From the NCBI GenBank assembly GCA_963931865.1, contig OZ007506.1, positions 16,940,242 through 17,004,241 on the forward strand: 64,000 nt of DNA, written 5' to 3'. Position numbers and translations under genes: made by a program. The stretch comes from Axinella damicornis (lineage: Eukaryota; Porifera; Demospongiae; Axinellida; Axinellidae). Below the pieces are notes generated by a model. It searched no databases and was not told the DNA's origin. It saw nothing but the letters and a program-made list of their open reading frames with translations. Of this stretch, positions 1-12,471 are shown one piece after another; the stretch's first letter is position 1; each line of letters starts with the position of its first letter.

Positions 1-74
1 TCCAGGGACAGACAGACTGACAGACAAACCGATCACTCTACCCCCTGCTGCGCATGCGCACGGGGTAATAAAGA
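1..74 (+). repeat. Dispersed repeat, copy 1 (GACA run plus CGCATGCGCAC tail)
   Basis: Bases 1-74 and 1066-1150 share a GACA-rich start, then a conserved block ending in GCGCATGCGCAC and GGGTAATAA. The two copies are in direct orientation about 1.07 kb apart, in intron or flank of the PITRM1 gene. Confidence 0.6.
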
Positions 75-468
75 AAATTTTGGTGCCGAAACTCACCTTT
101 GTGGTGTAGTCAGGAGCACTTCTGTCTTTATGGAGACCATGTCTGCTGGGCATTTCTTTCCTCACCAGTTCCACTGGTAATGAGACTAGAATCGATTTCA
201 GGCATTTGCCAGTACAGCTACACATGCGCCAGCCAGCAACTTATCGTCAGTCCTGGAGCTGTAAGTACGAGCTGGTGCATGTATGCAATCAGTGCCTCAC
301 CTAGCGATTGAGTAGTCATTGACAGGCACTTATTATTTAGCCCGAAACGACTGCTAATCCTTACTTGGCCTGAGAATTTAGATTTGTGATGGGATTGTGG
401 CTGCATCATGAGCTTCTGACACACACATATAACACATTCATGATGAGCGCATACACTGCACCACATAC

Positions 469-1064
469 CTTAAACCTCTCCACATTGCGGTTCACTTCCA
501 GCATGGCGGCTGGGTCACCAGAGTGTATCCATGGTGACATCACTGACTGGGGTGGTACATATGAATAAGTCACAGCAATGACTAGCAGCTACACACATCA
601 CAGTGCGATGCCATGTGAGTGCCCAGCTGTTGAAATGATCTGGCAAACACTGTCAATATTATTGTTAACACACAGACCATAATCCAAAACTAGAGGTGCT
701 CAGCATGAGCACATACCCTGTGCGCTCGCTACTCTATATTATGCATGGCGTACAGCCGATATTGAATACACAGCAGGCACGACGAGATACAGCTATATAG
801 CTATAGGGCCTACCGATTTTTAATACAGCATGCATGCAGAATGAGATACGATAACCGTTAAGTTGTGGCAGTAATGTTAGAAACAGGATGTGGTCAAGTT
901 GTATAAATTAGAACAGGGCAAATTGTCAACTTTCACGCAACTTTTCTCAGCCTCTTGAGTGGATCTCTGGTCTGCGGGTTATGTAGATGCTAGTACTTTC
1001 TGAATTCTGACACTTCTATTCTGAGTTAAGCCTTCAACAAGGCCTTCACTGCTCAAACTGCTTG

Positions 1065-1098
<34 letters not shown>

Positions 1099-4000
1099 AG
1101 GACAAACCAATCACTCTACCCCTGCTTTGCGCATGCGCACAGGGTAATAAGGACTTCATAAGGTCTGGTAGAGTTCCATATATACCTTCAGAGGAGGTTG
1201 GACACAGTCATGTGACCTACGTACGTGCATACTGTAGGCAAATTATATGGATGTTTACTGCACTGAAGTGTGTTCTTGGTAGTCTTTACGAGTACCTCAA
1301 CAAAATTGACATTTTGAAAGCTCTAGTAGATTCCAAATATGCCATCAACCCCATTCAACCCCTGGGTCACTGAGGCTGTATGGCCTCTTGAAGGATCTGC
1401 CGCATGGGATGGCGGAGAAGACAGAGATACAAGGCACTCCTGGTACTCCAACTGGAAGCCTGCATGCCTAACCTGAACCTGAAGCGTCGTCAAGGCACTC
1501 CTACAACTGCCCCAAATGTAGCTTCGCTTCTTGTTGGCACTGCAGATTTACCTTTAGTCCCAGGCCATGTTGACATAGGAGTGTAAAACACGCAATTATT
1601 TCCAGAATTCCGCTCAAGCCCATGCAGCGCTTAGTCATGTACGCAGAGAATGTGTCTAACCTCCTCTGATAGACCTCAGACCACATCACTACTTTCTCTA
1701 CATGTATTTATAGGCACCAAAGGAAATTTCAATTTTACTATAGTGTTGTATTAGCAGGACACATGTAACAGCTACAAAACCTTAGTCTCGTTCCCAGGCC
1801 CACCAATATCCACTTACTGAGATCAGGGACAGGCCAAAGCTGCTCGACTGGTGCTTCAGTCCCAGTTCAATCTGATGCAAGACGGCCTTTATCCTCTCCT
1901 CCGGAAACCCCTCACTGGAGGAGAGGGGCAATGGACATGAGTAGTTCAACCACAAACGTTAGTCACAGGAGAACAACTGATGATGTAATGCACGTTACTA
2001 TCACAACAACGTCCAATCTCTATTGCAGTAAGCTTCGTACATCAAACAAATTTCAGGGGCAAGCTTGAGTGAGATCCATTCTGGGAATGGGACAAGAGGG
2101 ATCAAGCACTGCGCTAAGTATCAACTTCCCTGGGATCATAAAGCTTAATTATAGCATGAAGTGCTGGATCGAGAGGAGACGTAAGCGTGCAGACATGCTG
2201 ATTCTAACTGATGACATTGTGTGGATGCGTTTGTGGAAGAACCAGCAGTAGCAAGCGAGTGCAGGTTTCATTTAAGGTATGGCTACCAGCAATGCTAGCT
2301 TCCAATCTCAACACGTTGACTCTATCTGATTGTCCCCTCTCTTGCTGAAGCCTGGCTTCCATCCGTCTTAGCATCTCAACTTCTGTCTGATGGTCTCCCC
2401 AGCACCCTCGCTGAAGCCTGATTTGCCTATGCTCATCGTTCTCAGCATCTCGGCTCTCCCCTCACTGATTCTGAAGCCTAGCACCTCTCAGTCAGTGGTC
2501 AACTCAGCTGTTGCACATATATCATACTATACTGGCAGTCCAACAATGTGATAAGCAGAATGCCCACGTCCTTACAACGCAAGCAATACTCAGCAGGCCA
2601 ATAAACGCGGTGGTGTGGCGCTCACTCAAGCTCATCCCATTAGTCATCTGTATTAATGCTTTGCCCTGTGTACTCGGATGACTAGTCACCTCCTACCTGG
2701 CTACCCTCTCCAGAGTACTCCAGATGATCTCCTTCACCCGAGGGACGTCTTCCTCCTGAATACCTTGTAGTCCCACAGAGAACGAAGCCTCCCGAGTGCT
2801 GCTGTCATACCTGAGGGTGAGTACAATGCTTACACTCAAGTGTGCACAAGTATTTGACATTGGATCTGATATACAACTTGGTAACACCAGGAGCCCATAA
2901 CGAGAAGGAGTGTCCAACTACAATAACAAGTCTGGTTAGCCTCGTTCCCAGGCCCCATCCGAAAATCGGAAAGGGGCCTGGTAGCACTTCTGTACAATTT
3001 CAAAGTCTGGTACTAATAGCACTTGTATTTGACCACTAGGGGCAAAAAAATTTTCCACAAAAATTCCAGGGGATTTAGTGATGGCCTGTCACATTCCATG
3101 CACCTCATGAAAAACCTAAGAAACAAGAGGAAATGCCATTAACCAGCCTCAGTCCCATCCCATTTTTAAAAAAGTAGAATTTAGGGATGGGATGGGACTG
3201 AGGCTGGTTAATGGCATTTCCTCTTGTTTCTTAGGTTTTTCATGAGGTGCATGGAATGTGACAGGCCATCACTAAATCCCCTGGAATTTTTGTGGAAAAA
3301 TTTTTTGCCCCTAGTTTGTGCACTTTTTTGAGCGCATGAAATGCGTAGCTTATAGGTGTTGCTAACATGTACCTAATCACCATGTCAGCAAAGGAAAGCT
3401 ATGACAGTCTCTCATGATGGCAGTGATGGATGTGGACCTTCTGCTGGGCATTGAGCAGGCTTTGTTGCTTCCATTAATAATATTGTTCTACGCATGTTGC
3501 TCTTGTCATCAGCTAGCTAGCTACAAGTCTTTGGGAGGTGGTGGGCATTCACCCTTCATCAGATCAGAGAGCTTGATGGCAGTCATAATAATTATAGGTC
3601 ACGTACATGCAATGGCTCCATATAATAGCTTATAACTCCAGCCTCACTCACAGTTCTGGTCAGTATTGGTACAAGTACAAAGTCTTGTTCTGCACTGTAG
3701 CTACGTCATGAAAAACAAAGCCACGCCCCCATGATGGCACAGCCACGATAGATCTTGACAAGAACAGGTTGGTAGAAATTCCTCTCAGCCGTAGTGAGCC
3801 ACCAGATGACGGATTGACAAGGATTCAGTAAGTGTCTCAAACGCAGCTATCACAAGCAAAAAGAACACAACATGCGCTTGCATGTGAAATGCGCATGCGC
3901 AATTGGCGGAACGCGTGACCTCTGGCTGCCTCAAAATGGCGTCGTGCTACAGTACAATTTCGTCGAATGGTAGCTAGCCAAAACTGCTGTTCTTGCCAGT

Positions 4001-7000
4001 TCGCAGACAAAAGGGCTCAAAGACTCTACTGCGGAGAAAGCGGTGTTGTTCTGTGCTTAAATGAGCTCAAGGACTCCTTCCGTTGGTGAGCTATGCTTGA
4101 CTATGAGAAAGAAGAAGAAGAAGAAGAAAAAGAAGAAGAAGAAAGAAGAAAGAAGATGACGAAATCGGAATTTTACAGCGACTTGTCTCTCGACTCCCGC
4201 GTACTCTCAGGTACGTTTAAGAGTGTTTTTGTGAACTGCTAGGCAGTGTCATTCTGTCTGCATGCTTGGTTTGGGCCTTTGTAGCTTCTTTAGCTGTTTT
4301 CCTGCTAGTGTATCCTATGGTAAATTCGAAATTTCCTTGGCCATCCCTAAATAGAGAACGCTATCGCGTTCTCTGATATACAGTAGTGGGGAACCCATAA
4401 GGTGGCCAACACCTACTACAGGAAGCCCCCCCCCCCCCCTCCCCCCCCCCCCCCCCCCCATTACATAACAAGGTTCCAAATAAGGACACATTTTAGGCTG
4501 CTGTTCTATGGCAGATGCGGATGCTCCTTCTCGTTATGGGCTCATGGTAACACACAGATTTGGCAATTGTCATCACAATTGAGCTTATGAGTGGTCTCGG
4601 TTTACATACAATACATAGCACATACCCTGTCATGGGAGAGAAGTCAGACCCAATGTTAGCATCGAGTAGTGCCTGGTAGAATGGTGATGCCGGGCCATCC
4701 ACCAGCAGGTTGCTCAGGATTGACACAACCAGAGACTCGTACGGATCTGTGATACTGAGTGTGGTGAGAAACACAAACGCAGATGATATGACTAATTGAA
4801 CACTGGCCTGGATGCTGCAATCTGTTAAAGGTTACGGGATCCCGCGCGGTGGGCGTGGCCAGACAATTTGTTTAACCCCATTTTTCTCCCACAAAAATTA
4901 AGCTAGTGAAATCAAACTTACTCGACCTTGAAAGAACGACTTTTTTGACTTTTAAATTTGCAATTCGGTCCCTGGCTCAAGAAAAATTGACATAACCACT
5001 ATTATAGTAAGCCTCCATGGTTGATTCCCTTACCTTGCGATCTAAAGCTGAAAGAACTGTTTAGCAGTCTTGGCCGGGTGGTTTTCAGCTGCGTACCTTC
5101 CCATCCTCGCCCTGGACTTGGAAGACCCTGTTGAAATAGGCACAAACAGTATAGAAGAAAGGGCCGGACGAAGCGTTTTGGTAAATACTGATGACCGTTC
5201 CGAAGTTATACGATGCTAGACGGGGGTCAAGATGGCGGTTATTCGCACATGGCACTGGATGCTGCAATAGAGGCTGTTTTCTTCTGCTAAAGCTGTACAA
5301 GCCAATAGAGGCAACTGAAAGCGGACCTGCCATGGAGAGAGTGTTTTAGAGGCTTTGTTATCCCAACAAGCTGCAGCTTGGTTCCTACTGTAGGAATGAT
5401 TTGACACTCCTTTCCACACAAAAGACACTGCCAGGCGACAAGGAGCAAGCACAGTTCAGGCACAGTCTCCTTAGTTCAGGCAGTACAGGAGAATATTCAG
5501 TTCTCAGCTTGTGCATTGGCCCTCCCCTCTCTATAGTCAGGCCAACACTCCAGCCTCGAACCAAACACTCTCTTGTATTGCCCTGACCCTCCTACTGTAT
5601 GAAAACTTACACATCAGGCTCTCACTGGAGGCTTGCAGAAGCAGCCCTCCCTCTGAACAGAGACAAAGGCTCTCTCCCTCCCACCTATGACCACCTTTTG
5701 AAGACCCAGCCACCACCATATAGTTATGATTTCCAGCATTTGAACACCTGCATTCTTTCATTTCCCGCCTTTTCTCAACCTTTTCCTGCTTTTTTCCAAC
5801 CTTTTTCTCACAGTTCTATGTATGTTGGTATTTAGGTTTGCCCTTGGGTCTTTTACTGTTTTGTGCATGCACTGATGATGGTAACAGCACGCCTATTGAA
5901 ATGTCTTGTTTGAATCTAAACAAAAATACTGTTGCTCTGCCCTCCCTCTCATGCAATTTGTTTCAATGATGAAAACCAGCAATTGACTGCAATGAAGCAG
6001 CATATGAAGCATGCGCAATTGTACCTAGCCTCGTTCCCAGGCCGCGTGGGAGGAGAGAAGACGGCCTGGTATCCACTGCTTGCGCATGCGCGAGCATTCC
6101 CAGAAAAACCTGGGAATTCGTTTTCGTTTGTAAATGGTCAGTAAAATTGATACGTATACGTCCGATTCACTTCCGTATCATTGAAAAGAAACAAGTGAGA
6201 AAGCGCTTTCTGTACGTGTAGGGTGTCTGGAAACTTGCCACGCTGTCAGGAACCTGCTTCATAAGTGCCCTGAGTTTCGGTTTGACTGTCTTGACTTCGC
6301 CTACGCAGGAACGGCAGGTAAACCGTCGCCACTGTCAACAGACACGGCAGACATGAGAAGTAACTTACACAGACGAGAACGCCAATCTTCACACAATCCT
6401 ACATCACCGAAGAGAGCAGCGGAATACTTGGGTCGCCCTTTTGAACGACGGATTTGCTTTGCAGCAACTTTTTGACTTGAGCGTGTACGTAGATTAGACC
6501 TTGAATATTCGGTCCGGATATGATCCACGTGGAATGACAACGTAAACCTTACAATTTTACGGAAATATAGAAATAGCGGCGCTTGCGCGAGCAGTGGATA
6601 CCAGGCCGTCTTCTCTCCTCCCACACGGCCTGGGAACGAGGCTAAATTGTACCATAACAGCTGTTGCAAGTGTTGAACCTTAAAAGGAGGCTGACATACT
6701 CTGCACGTTCATACACAACTCACGGAGCGAGTAGAAAGGAGACGCTGGCAGTGGTCTGTTTCTTGGGGTCTGCCGCCATGGGGTCCACACCACAGTGGAT
6801 GTGGTGCTCTCTCTGGAGTGATAACAATGACAGGTCATGTGAAAAAACCACATGGATCAACTGAAGTGAAGCTGGTACATGTTTCAGTTGAGGTACGTAT
6901 CGCGAGTGGTAACAATGTCTTCCAAAGTAGACAGAGGAGAGGAGGGGTCCCAACAAAGGATCTCAAGGTCCTTTCTTGTTATAGTGAACACAACGGGGGT

Positions 7001-10000
7001 TGTCTCTAATCGCTTGACTGGAACATAACTGGAAAATGGAATTGACCAGTTCTCCATGGCACTATCCAGTTCAGCTATGTGGCTATTTACTTATCAACCC
7101 ACTCATAGCCAGTTCTGTATTGGCCTGCACTCATGCATCCTCCTCAAAGTCTTGGGGGTCAAAGGTCACATGTGCATATTCAATGGATATGTTCTGTACA
7201 TAGCTAGTATAGTCCTTACCTGCAATAAAGGAGACCCTTCTGAGGTCTGACAGACAGGGACGAAAGAACATAGAACAATGTGAAATGGTGCCTTCTACTG
7301 TACATTAAACATTCCATAGTCCATTCCACCATTCCAGTCCACATTCCATTCCACATTCCAGTCCAGTGATTAGAGACATGAGACAGAACTGCCATTCGTG
7401 TAACTCACTGGTTCTTGCCACCTAGGTTCCAAGGGGACCTCCAGGCTGGGAGTAGACCGCTCAAACCTGCTCAGAGCTTTATGTTCAATCTGTTCCAGGT
7501 GTTGGGAGAGGGGCATGTCTCCATATGTGAAGAATCTAGTGCATACACAGAATACAACAGTAGGGGAAAGAGGAGGAGGGGGGGGGGGGGGGGGGGGGGG
7601 GGGGAACAAGTAGAAAAAGGAATGAGGGAATAGAGAAGAGAAAGATGGCAGTTGCGGAGAGGGTGAGGGGAAAGAGGAGAGAGAGGAGGGAAGAGAAGGA
7701 GAGGTAGCAGTCGGAGGGAAGGAGAGTGTAACGAGAGAGAACACAGATGTGAGAGAGAAAGGTGGGTAGAAGGAAGAGAGGAAAGGGGGAGGGGGGGGGG
7801 GGGAAGTACATAGAATCATAGAGGTGCATGCACGGGCAGACATTTTGAGACTAAAACACAGTGTAGCCTGTGAAAAGTATTTTTTGGCTGAGCATGAGTG
7901 GGCCCTGCCTAGTGCTGTTGCTGGACAATGTACCGTGTCTATACCTTATGTCGTCAGCATGTGTTTTACTGTAAATACACTGTACACTCTTCCGAACGTG
8001 TTTTGGCTCGATGAAATCAAAGACATGAATCATGGTGCATGCACAGTCCTAGATGGCGACAACAAAGATGAACTAGCCTTATTCCCAAGCCTTCTACACC
8101 TCCAGTTTTTGATCGCTTGCAGTATGCCATAACAGAGCATCAAAAACTGGAGGTGTAGAAGGTCTGGGAATGAGGCTAGGATCTACTCCTTCATTGGCTA
8201 CAGTGATGGGGAGCACCGTGCTGGCTGAGCACCTGTCAATGCCTTCACAGTTTCTGTTGAGTCGTGGGCCAACATCTCCGGCAGTCAATGGCTATGTACA
8301 TGCTATGGTAAAAGACGGCTACAAATTGCTCACGCTCGCTCCACAATGCAATGCATTCCTCTAGTATCCAATTACTCACCTGGAGTTGCTAGGATGGTAG
8401 TGCTTCACATGAAACTCATTCAAAGCTTCCCACTGGATGGGATAGGGAGAAACTCTCATGATGTAAGTATGTGCATCTCTTGACCGTGTAGCATAAGTGT
8501 GCAATCTCGAGATTGGGGATATTTCAATTTCCTGTTGTTTCAAAACTACATGTACTTTGTACAAGAACTGAAAGTGAATGGTGTTCTATAACATTACGAG
8601 TGGTCCAAGCAGGCTCCACTCACAGTGAGGTCAGGGATATTGAGGGGCCATCCCCCACTGACGTTGGAGTAGGTGTGGCTCGGGTGGAGTTTGTTCTGCA
8701 AAGACTGTGCAAAGATGCTCTCTGAGTTGGCCTGAGAAGGAAAAAGGAACACGTTCACCACATAGACTAGACACCAACAGACATTTACATGGTCACGATT
8801 CTCACTATCCTCATCACTACACTCTTCTTAGGTTTTGTCTTTCTTCCAGCTTCTCCCTTCCATACATCAACTCACACACACACAATCCCACAGCACCAAA
8901 CCCCCTCCACACCCCTCCACCCTCACCCCCCACACACAGCCACCAACACCACTAATACAACATAAAAAGTCACAGGTGCTACATATGCAGCTATCACTAA
9001 ACTATAATACCAGTATCATTGTGAGGGCCAAAAACATACAAAGTATCCTTTCATCTCATTGAAAACAATCCCTTTGAAGATGACCTCAGAGGATGAGTCA
9101 CGCGGGTCCTTGTGCTCCAAGCGCCAGCCTTCTTGCCTGTAACAGAGTTGATCGTACCACTATCAACATGCAGGTCTCGGTACAGCAACAGCCAGACATC
9201 ACTACATACACATTGTCACTTCAGAGTCACTGCCGAGTGGAAAGCAAGGCAATGTTGTGCAGTGTGGGCTTAAAAGCTGGGGTATTTATACTTCTGTCTG
9301 TAGGTTGCAATAACAACTAGCACATCATTTTTGCAAATGCTGAACTGACAACCTGACAAGCCAGTTGAGGAAAGGAGAAACAGAAAGAAAGAGAAGAGGA
9401 GGAGGTGTAGGGGGAGAGGGAGGGGGAGGGGGGGGGGGGGGGAGGAAGAGGGGGGGGGGGAGGAGGAGGAAGAGGGGGGGGGAAGGAAGGGAGGGGGGGG
9501 GGGGAGGAAGAGGGGGGGGGAGGAAGGGGGGGGGGGGGGGGGGGAGGAAGAGGGGGGGGGGAGGAAGAGGGGGGGGGGAGGAAGAGGGGGGGGGGGGAGG
9601 AAGAGGGGGTGGAGGGAGGGAGGAAGGGGGAGGAAGGGAGGGAGAGGTGGGGGGGGGGGGGGGGGGGGGTGGGGGGAGTAGCAGGAGGAGGAGGAGGAAG
9701 AGGACTCTGGGGGAGGAGGATAGGGGAGGGGAGGGGAGGAGGATGAAGAGGAGGGGGGAGGAAGGGGAAGAAGAGGAGTATGGGAAAGAGGTTAGGAGGA
9801 GGAGGAGGGGGGAGGTGAAGATGAGGGCAGTGGGAGGAGAGGGGAGAGGGACGGGGAGGAGGAGAGGTGATGAGGAGGAAGAGGGGAGGAGATGGAAATG
9901 GGAGATGAGGGGGGAGGAGGAAGGGTGGAGAGGAAAGGGCTGGGAGTGAGGAGCCGGGAGTGAGGAGGAGGAGGAGGGAGAGGGAGGAAGGGCTGGTAGT

Positions 10001-12429
10001 GAGGAGAGGAGGAGGAGGAGCGGAAAGGGAGGAAGGGCCGGGAGTGAGGAGAAGGAGAGGAGAGAAGGGCTGGGAGTGAGGAGGAGAAGGAGAGGAGAGG
10101 AGGGGTGGGAGTGAGGAGGAATGGGGAAGTGGAGGGAGAGGAGGAAAAGAATTGTGTGTCAAGTTCTTGTCATCTACCTGTATTTACAATACACAAGCCG
10201 ACCTGAAGTCTAGTTCTCTCAGTCTTGGGAAGAACACACAGTCAAGGTAGACAGAGAGAAGATTGTGAAAGTCCTTTGTATTCTGAGAGGAAAATGGGTA
10301 CATCGTCCAGTCGTTGGCTGCATGAAGGAAAATAGATGTCAATGCATACTGACTGAGGATGACACAATTGCCTGTATATTCCAGCACGTGTAGTCCNNNN
10401 NNNNNNNNNNNNNNNNNNNNNNNNNNNNNNNNNNNNNNNNNNNNNNNNNNNNNNNNNNNNNNNNNNNNNNNNNNNNNNNNNNNNNNNNNNNNNNNNNNNN
10501 NNNNNNNNNNNNNNNNNNNNNNNNNNNNNNNNNNNNNNNNNNNNNNNNNNNNNNNNNNNNNNNNNNNNNNNNNNNNNNNNNNNNNNNNNNNNNNNNAGGA
10601 GGGGAGGGGAGGAAAGGAGGAGGGGAGGGGAGTGAGGAAGAGGAGGAGCAGGAGGAGGAGGAGGGGAGTGAGGAGGAGGAGGAGGAGGAGGAGGAGGAGG
10701 AGGAGGAGGAGGAGGAGGAGGAGGAGGAGGGGGGGAGGGGACTGAGGAGGAGGAGGAGGGGAGGGGAGGGGAGTGAGGAGGAGAGAAGGAGGAGTGAGGA
10801 GGAGGAGGAGGAGGAGGAGGAGGAGGAGGGGAGTGGGGAGGAGGAGGAGAAGGAGGAGGAGGAGGAGGGGAGGGGAGGATGGGTTGGGAGTGAGGAGGGG
10901 AGGAGGAGGAGGAGGAGGAGGAGGAGGGGAGGGGAGGAAGGGCTGGGAGTGAGGAGGAGGAGGAGGAGGGGAGGGGAGGATGTGTTGGGAGTGAGGAGGG
11001 GAGGAGGAGGAGGAGGAGGGGAGGGGAGGAAAGGAGGAGGGGAGGGGAGGAAAGGAGGAGGGGAGGGGAGGGGAGGGGAGTGAGGAGGAGGAGGAGGAGG
11101 AGGAGGAGGAGGAGGGGAGGGGAGGAAGGGCTGGGAGTGAGGAGGAGGGGGAGGAGGGGAGGATGGGTTGGGAGTGAGGAGGGGAGGAGGAGGAGGAGGA
11201 GGAGGGGAGGGGAGGATGGGTTGGGAGTGAGGAGGGGAGGAGGAGGGGAGGGGAGGAAGGGCTGGGAGTGAGGAGGAGGAGGAGGAGGAGGGGAGGGGAG
11301 GATGTGTTGGGAGCGAGGAGGGGAGGAGGAGAAGGAGGAGGAGGGAGGAGGAGGAGGGAGGAGGAGGAGGAGGGGGAGGGAGGAGGAGGAGGAGGGGGAG
11401 GTGGAGGAGAGGAAGAGCTGGGAGTGAGGAGGAGGGGGAGGTGGAGGGTGTTTCCTACATGTATTAATTACAATGCACAAGCCAACCTGAAGTCCAGTTC
11501 TCTCAGTCTTGGGAAGAACACACAGTCAAGGTACACAGAGAGAAGATTCTGAAAGTCCTTTGTGTTCTGAGAGGAAAATGGGTACATCGTCCAGTCGTTG
11601 GCTACATGAAGGGAAATATAATGCATACTGACTGAGGATTGACACAATTGCTAGTACATTCCAGTACATCACAATTGTCTATACATTCAAGCCATCTAGC
11701 CTGTACATTCCAGCACACGTACATGTAGTCCAAATGTACATGATTGTAATAGGACTCCATATCTGCCTCATGCATCACACGCATGCCGCATGCGTAACCT
11801 AACCATGTGCTTACAAGTGTGATTGATCTAGCTAGTGTGAATCTGAGACTGTGGAGATAGAGCTGAGATAAAGATGTCAACCACACTCCTGTTCGACTCC
11901 ACATGTACGCAGCTGCTCTAGCTCTGCAAGCCCTGAAGGCCCCGCTCGCTTGTACCCTAGCCTCTGGCTACGTGAGACTATCATGGAGTTGCGGTATAAA
12001 CAGATGTTGACTGCACTGACTGTTTGACTCCATATGTAGCTGCTCCAGCTCTGCACGCCCTTGGAGGCACTTCATGCTCGTCCACTGATCTGAGTCCCAA
12101 GGTTTTACTTCTCGCACCGTCAAACCCTCGCGGCAAACAATACTGGCCGGCAGGAAACCCGCAACATTCCTATCAACAATCTTCAGCATGGCATGTTCTG
12201 GTACGTACAGGTACGTACATATGTATATAGTGAGAAATAGATCCCTCATTCAGTGCCTCGCGCTAATGCACTCTGTACAAAATTCAAATTTCTTACTAGT
12301 TGTGGCAACCAACAGTCCAACAGCACATACTGACTCCAAACCGGCTGAATATGGCTACCATACTTCAGCCTCTCCTAGCACCAACCAGCTCGCTGTTTGG
12401 CAAACAGAGGTGTGGACGGATGTAGGGTT

Positions 12430-12471
<42 letters not shown>

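Noticed and set aside
3943..4083. ATGGCG start and donor-like end near a GCGCATGCGC motif
   Set aside because: Promoter-like appearance only; the frame closes after about 14 codons and no continuation could be traced.
9317..10162. Long Pro/Ser (minus) and Gly/Arg (plus) open frames
   Set aside because: They are translations of the GGA/G-rich satellite; no start context, no complexity, no conservation.
10242..11480. A 412-residue minus-strand frame across the N gap
   Set aside because: It consists of satellite and unknown bases with a PITRM1 exon embedded in it; not a gene.
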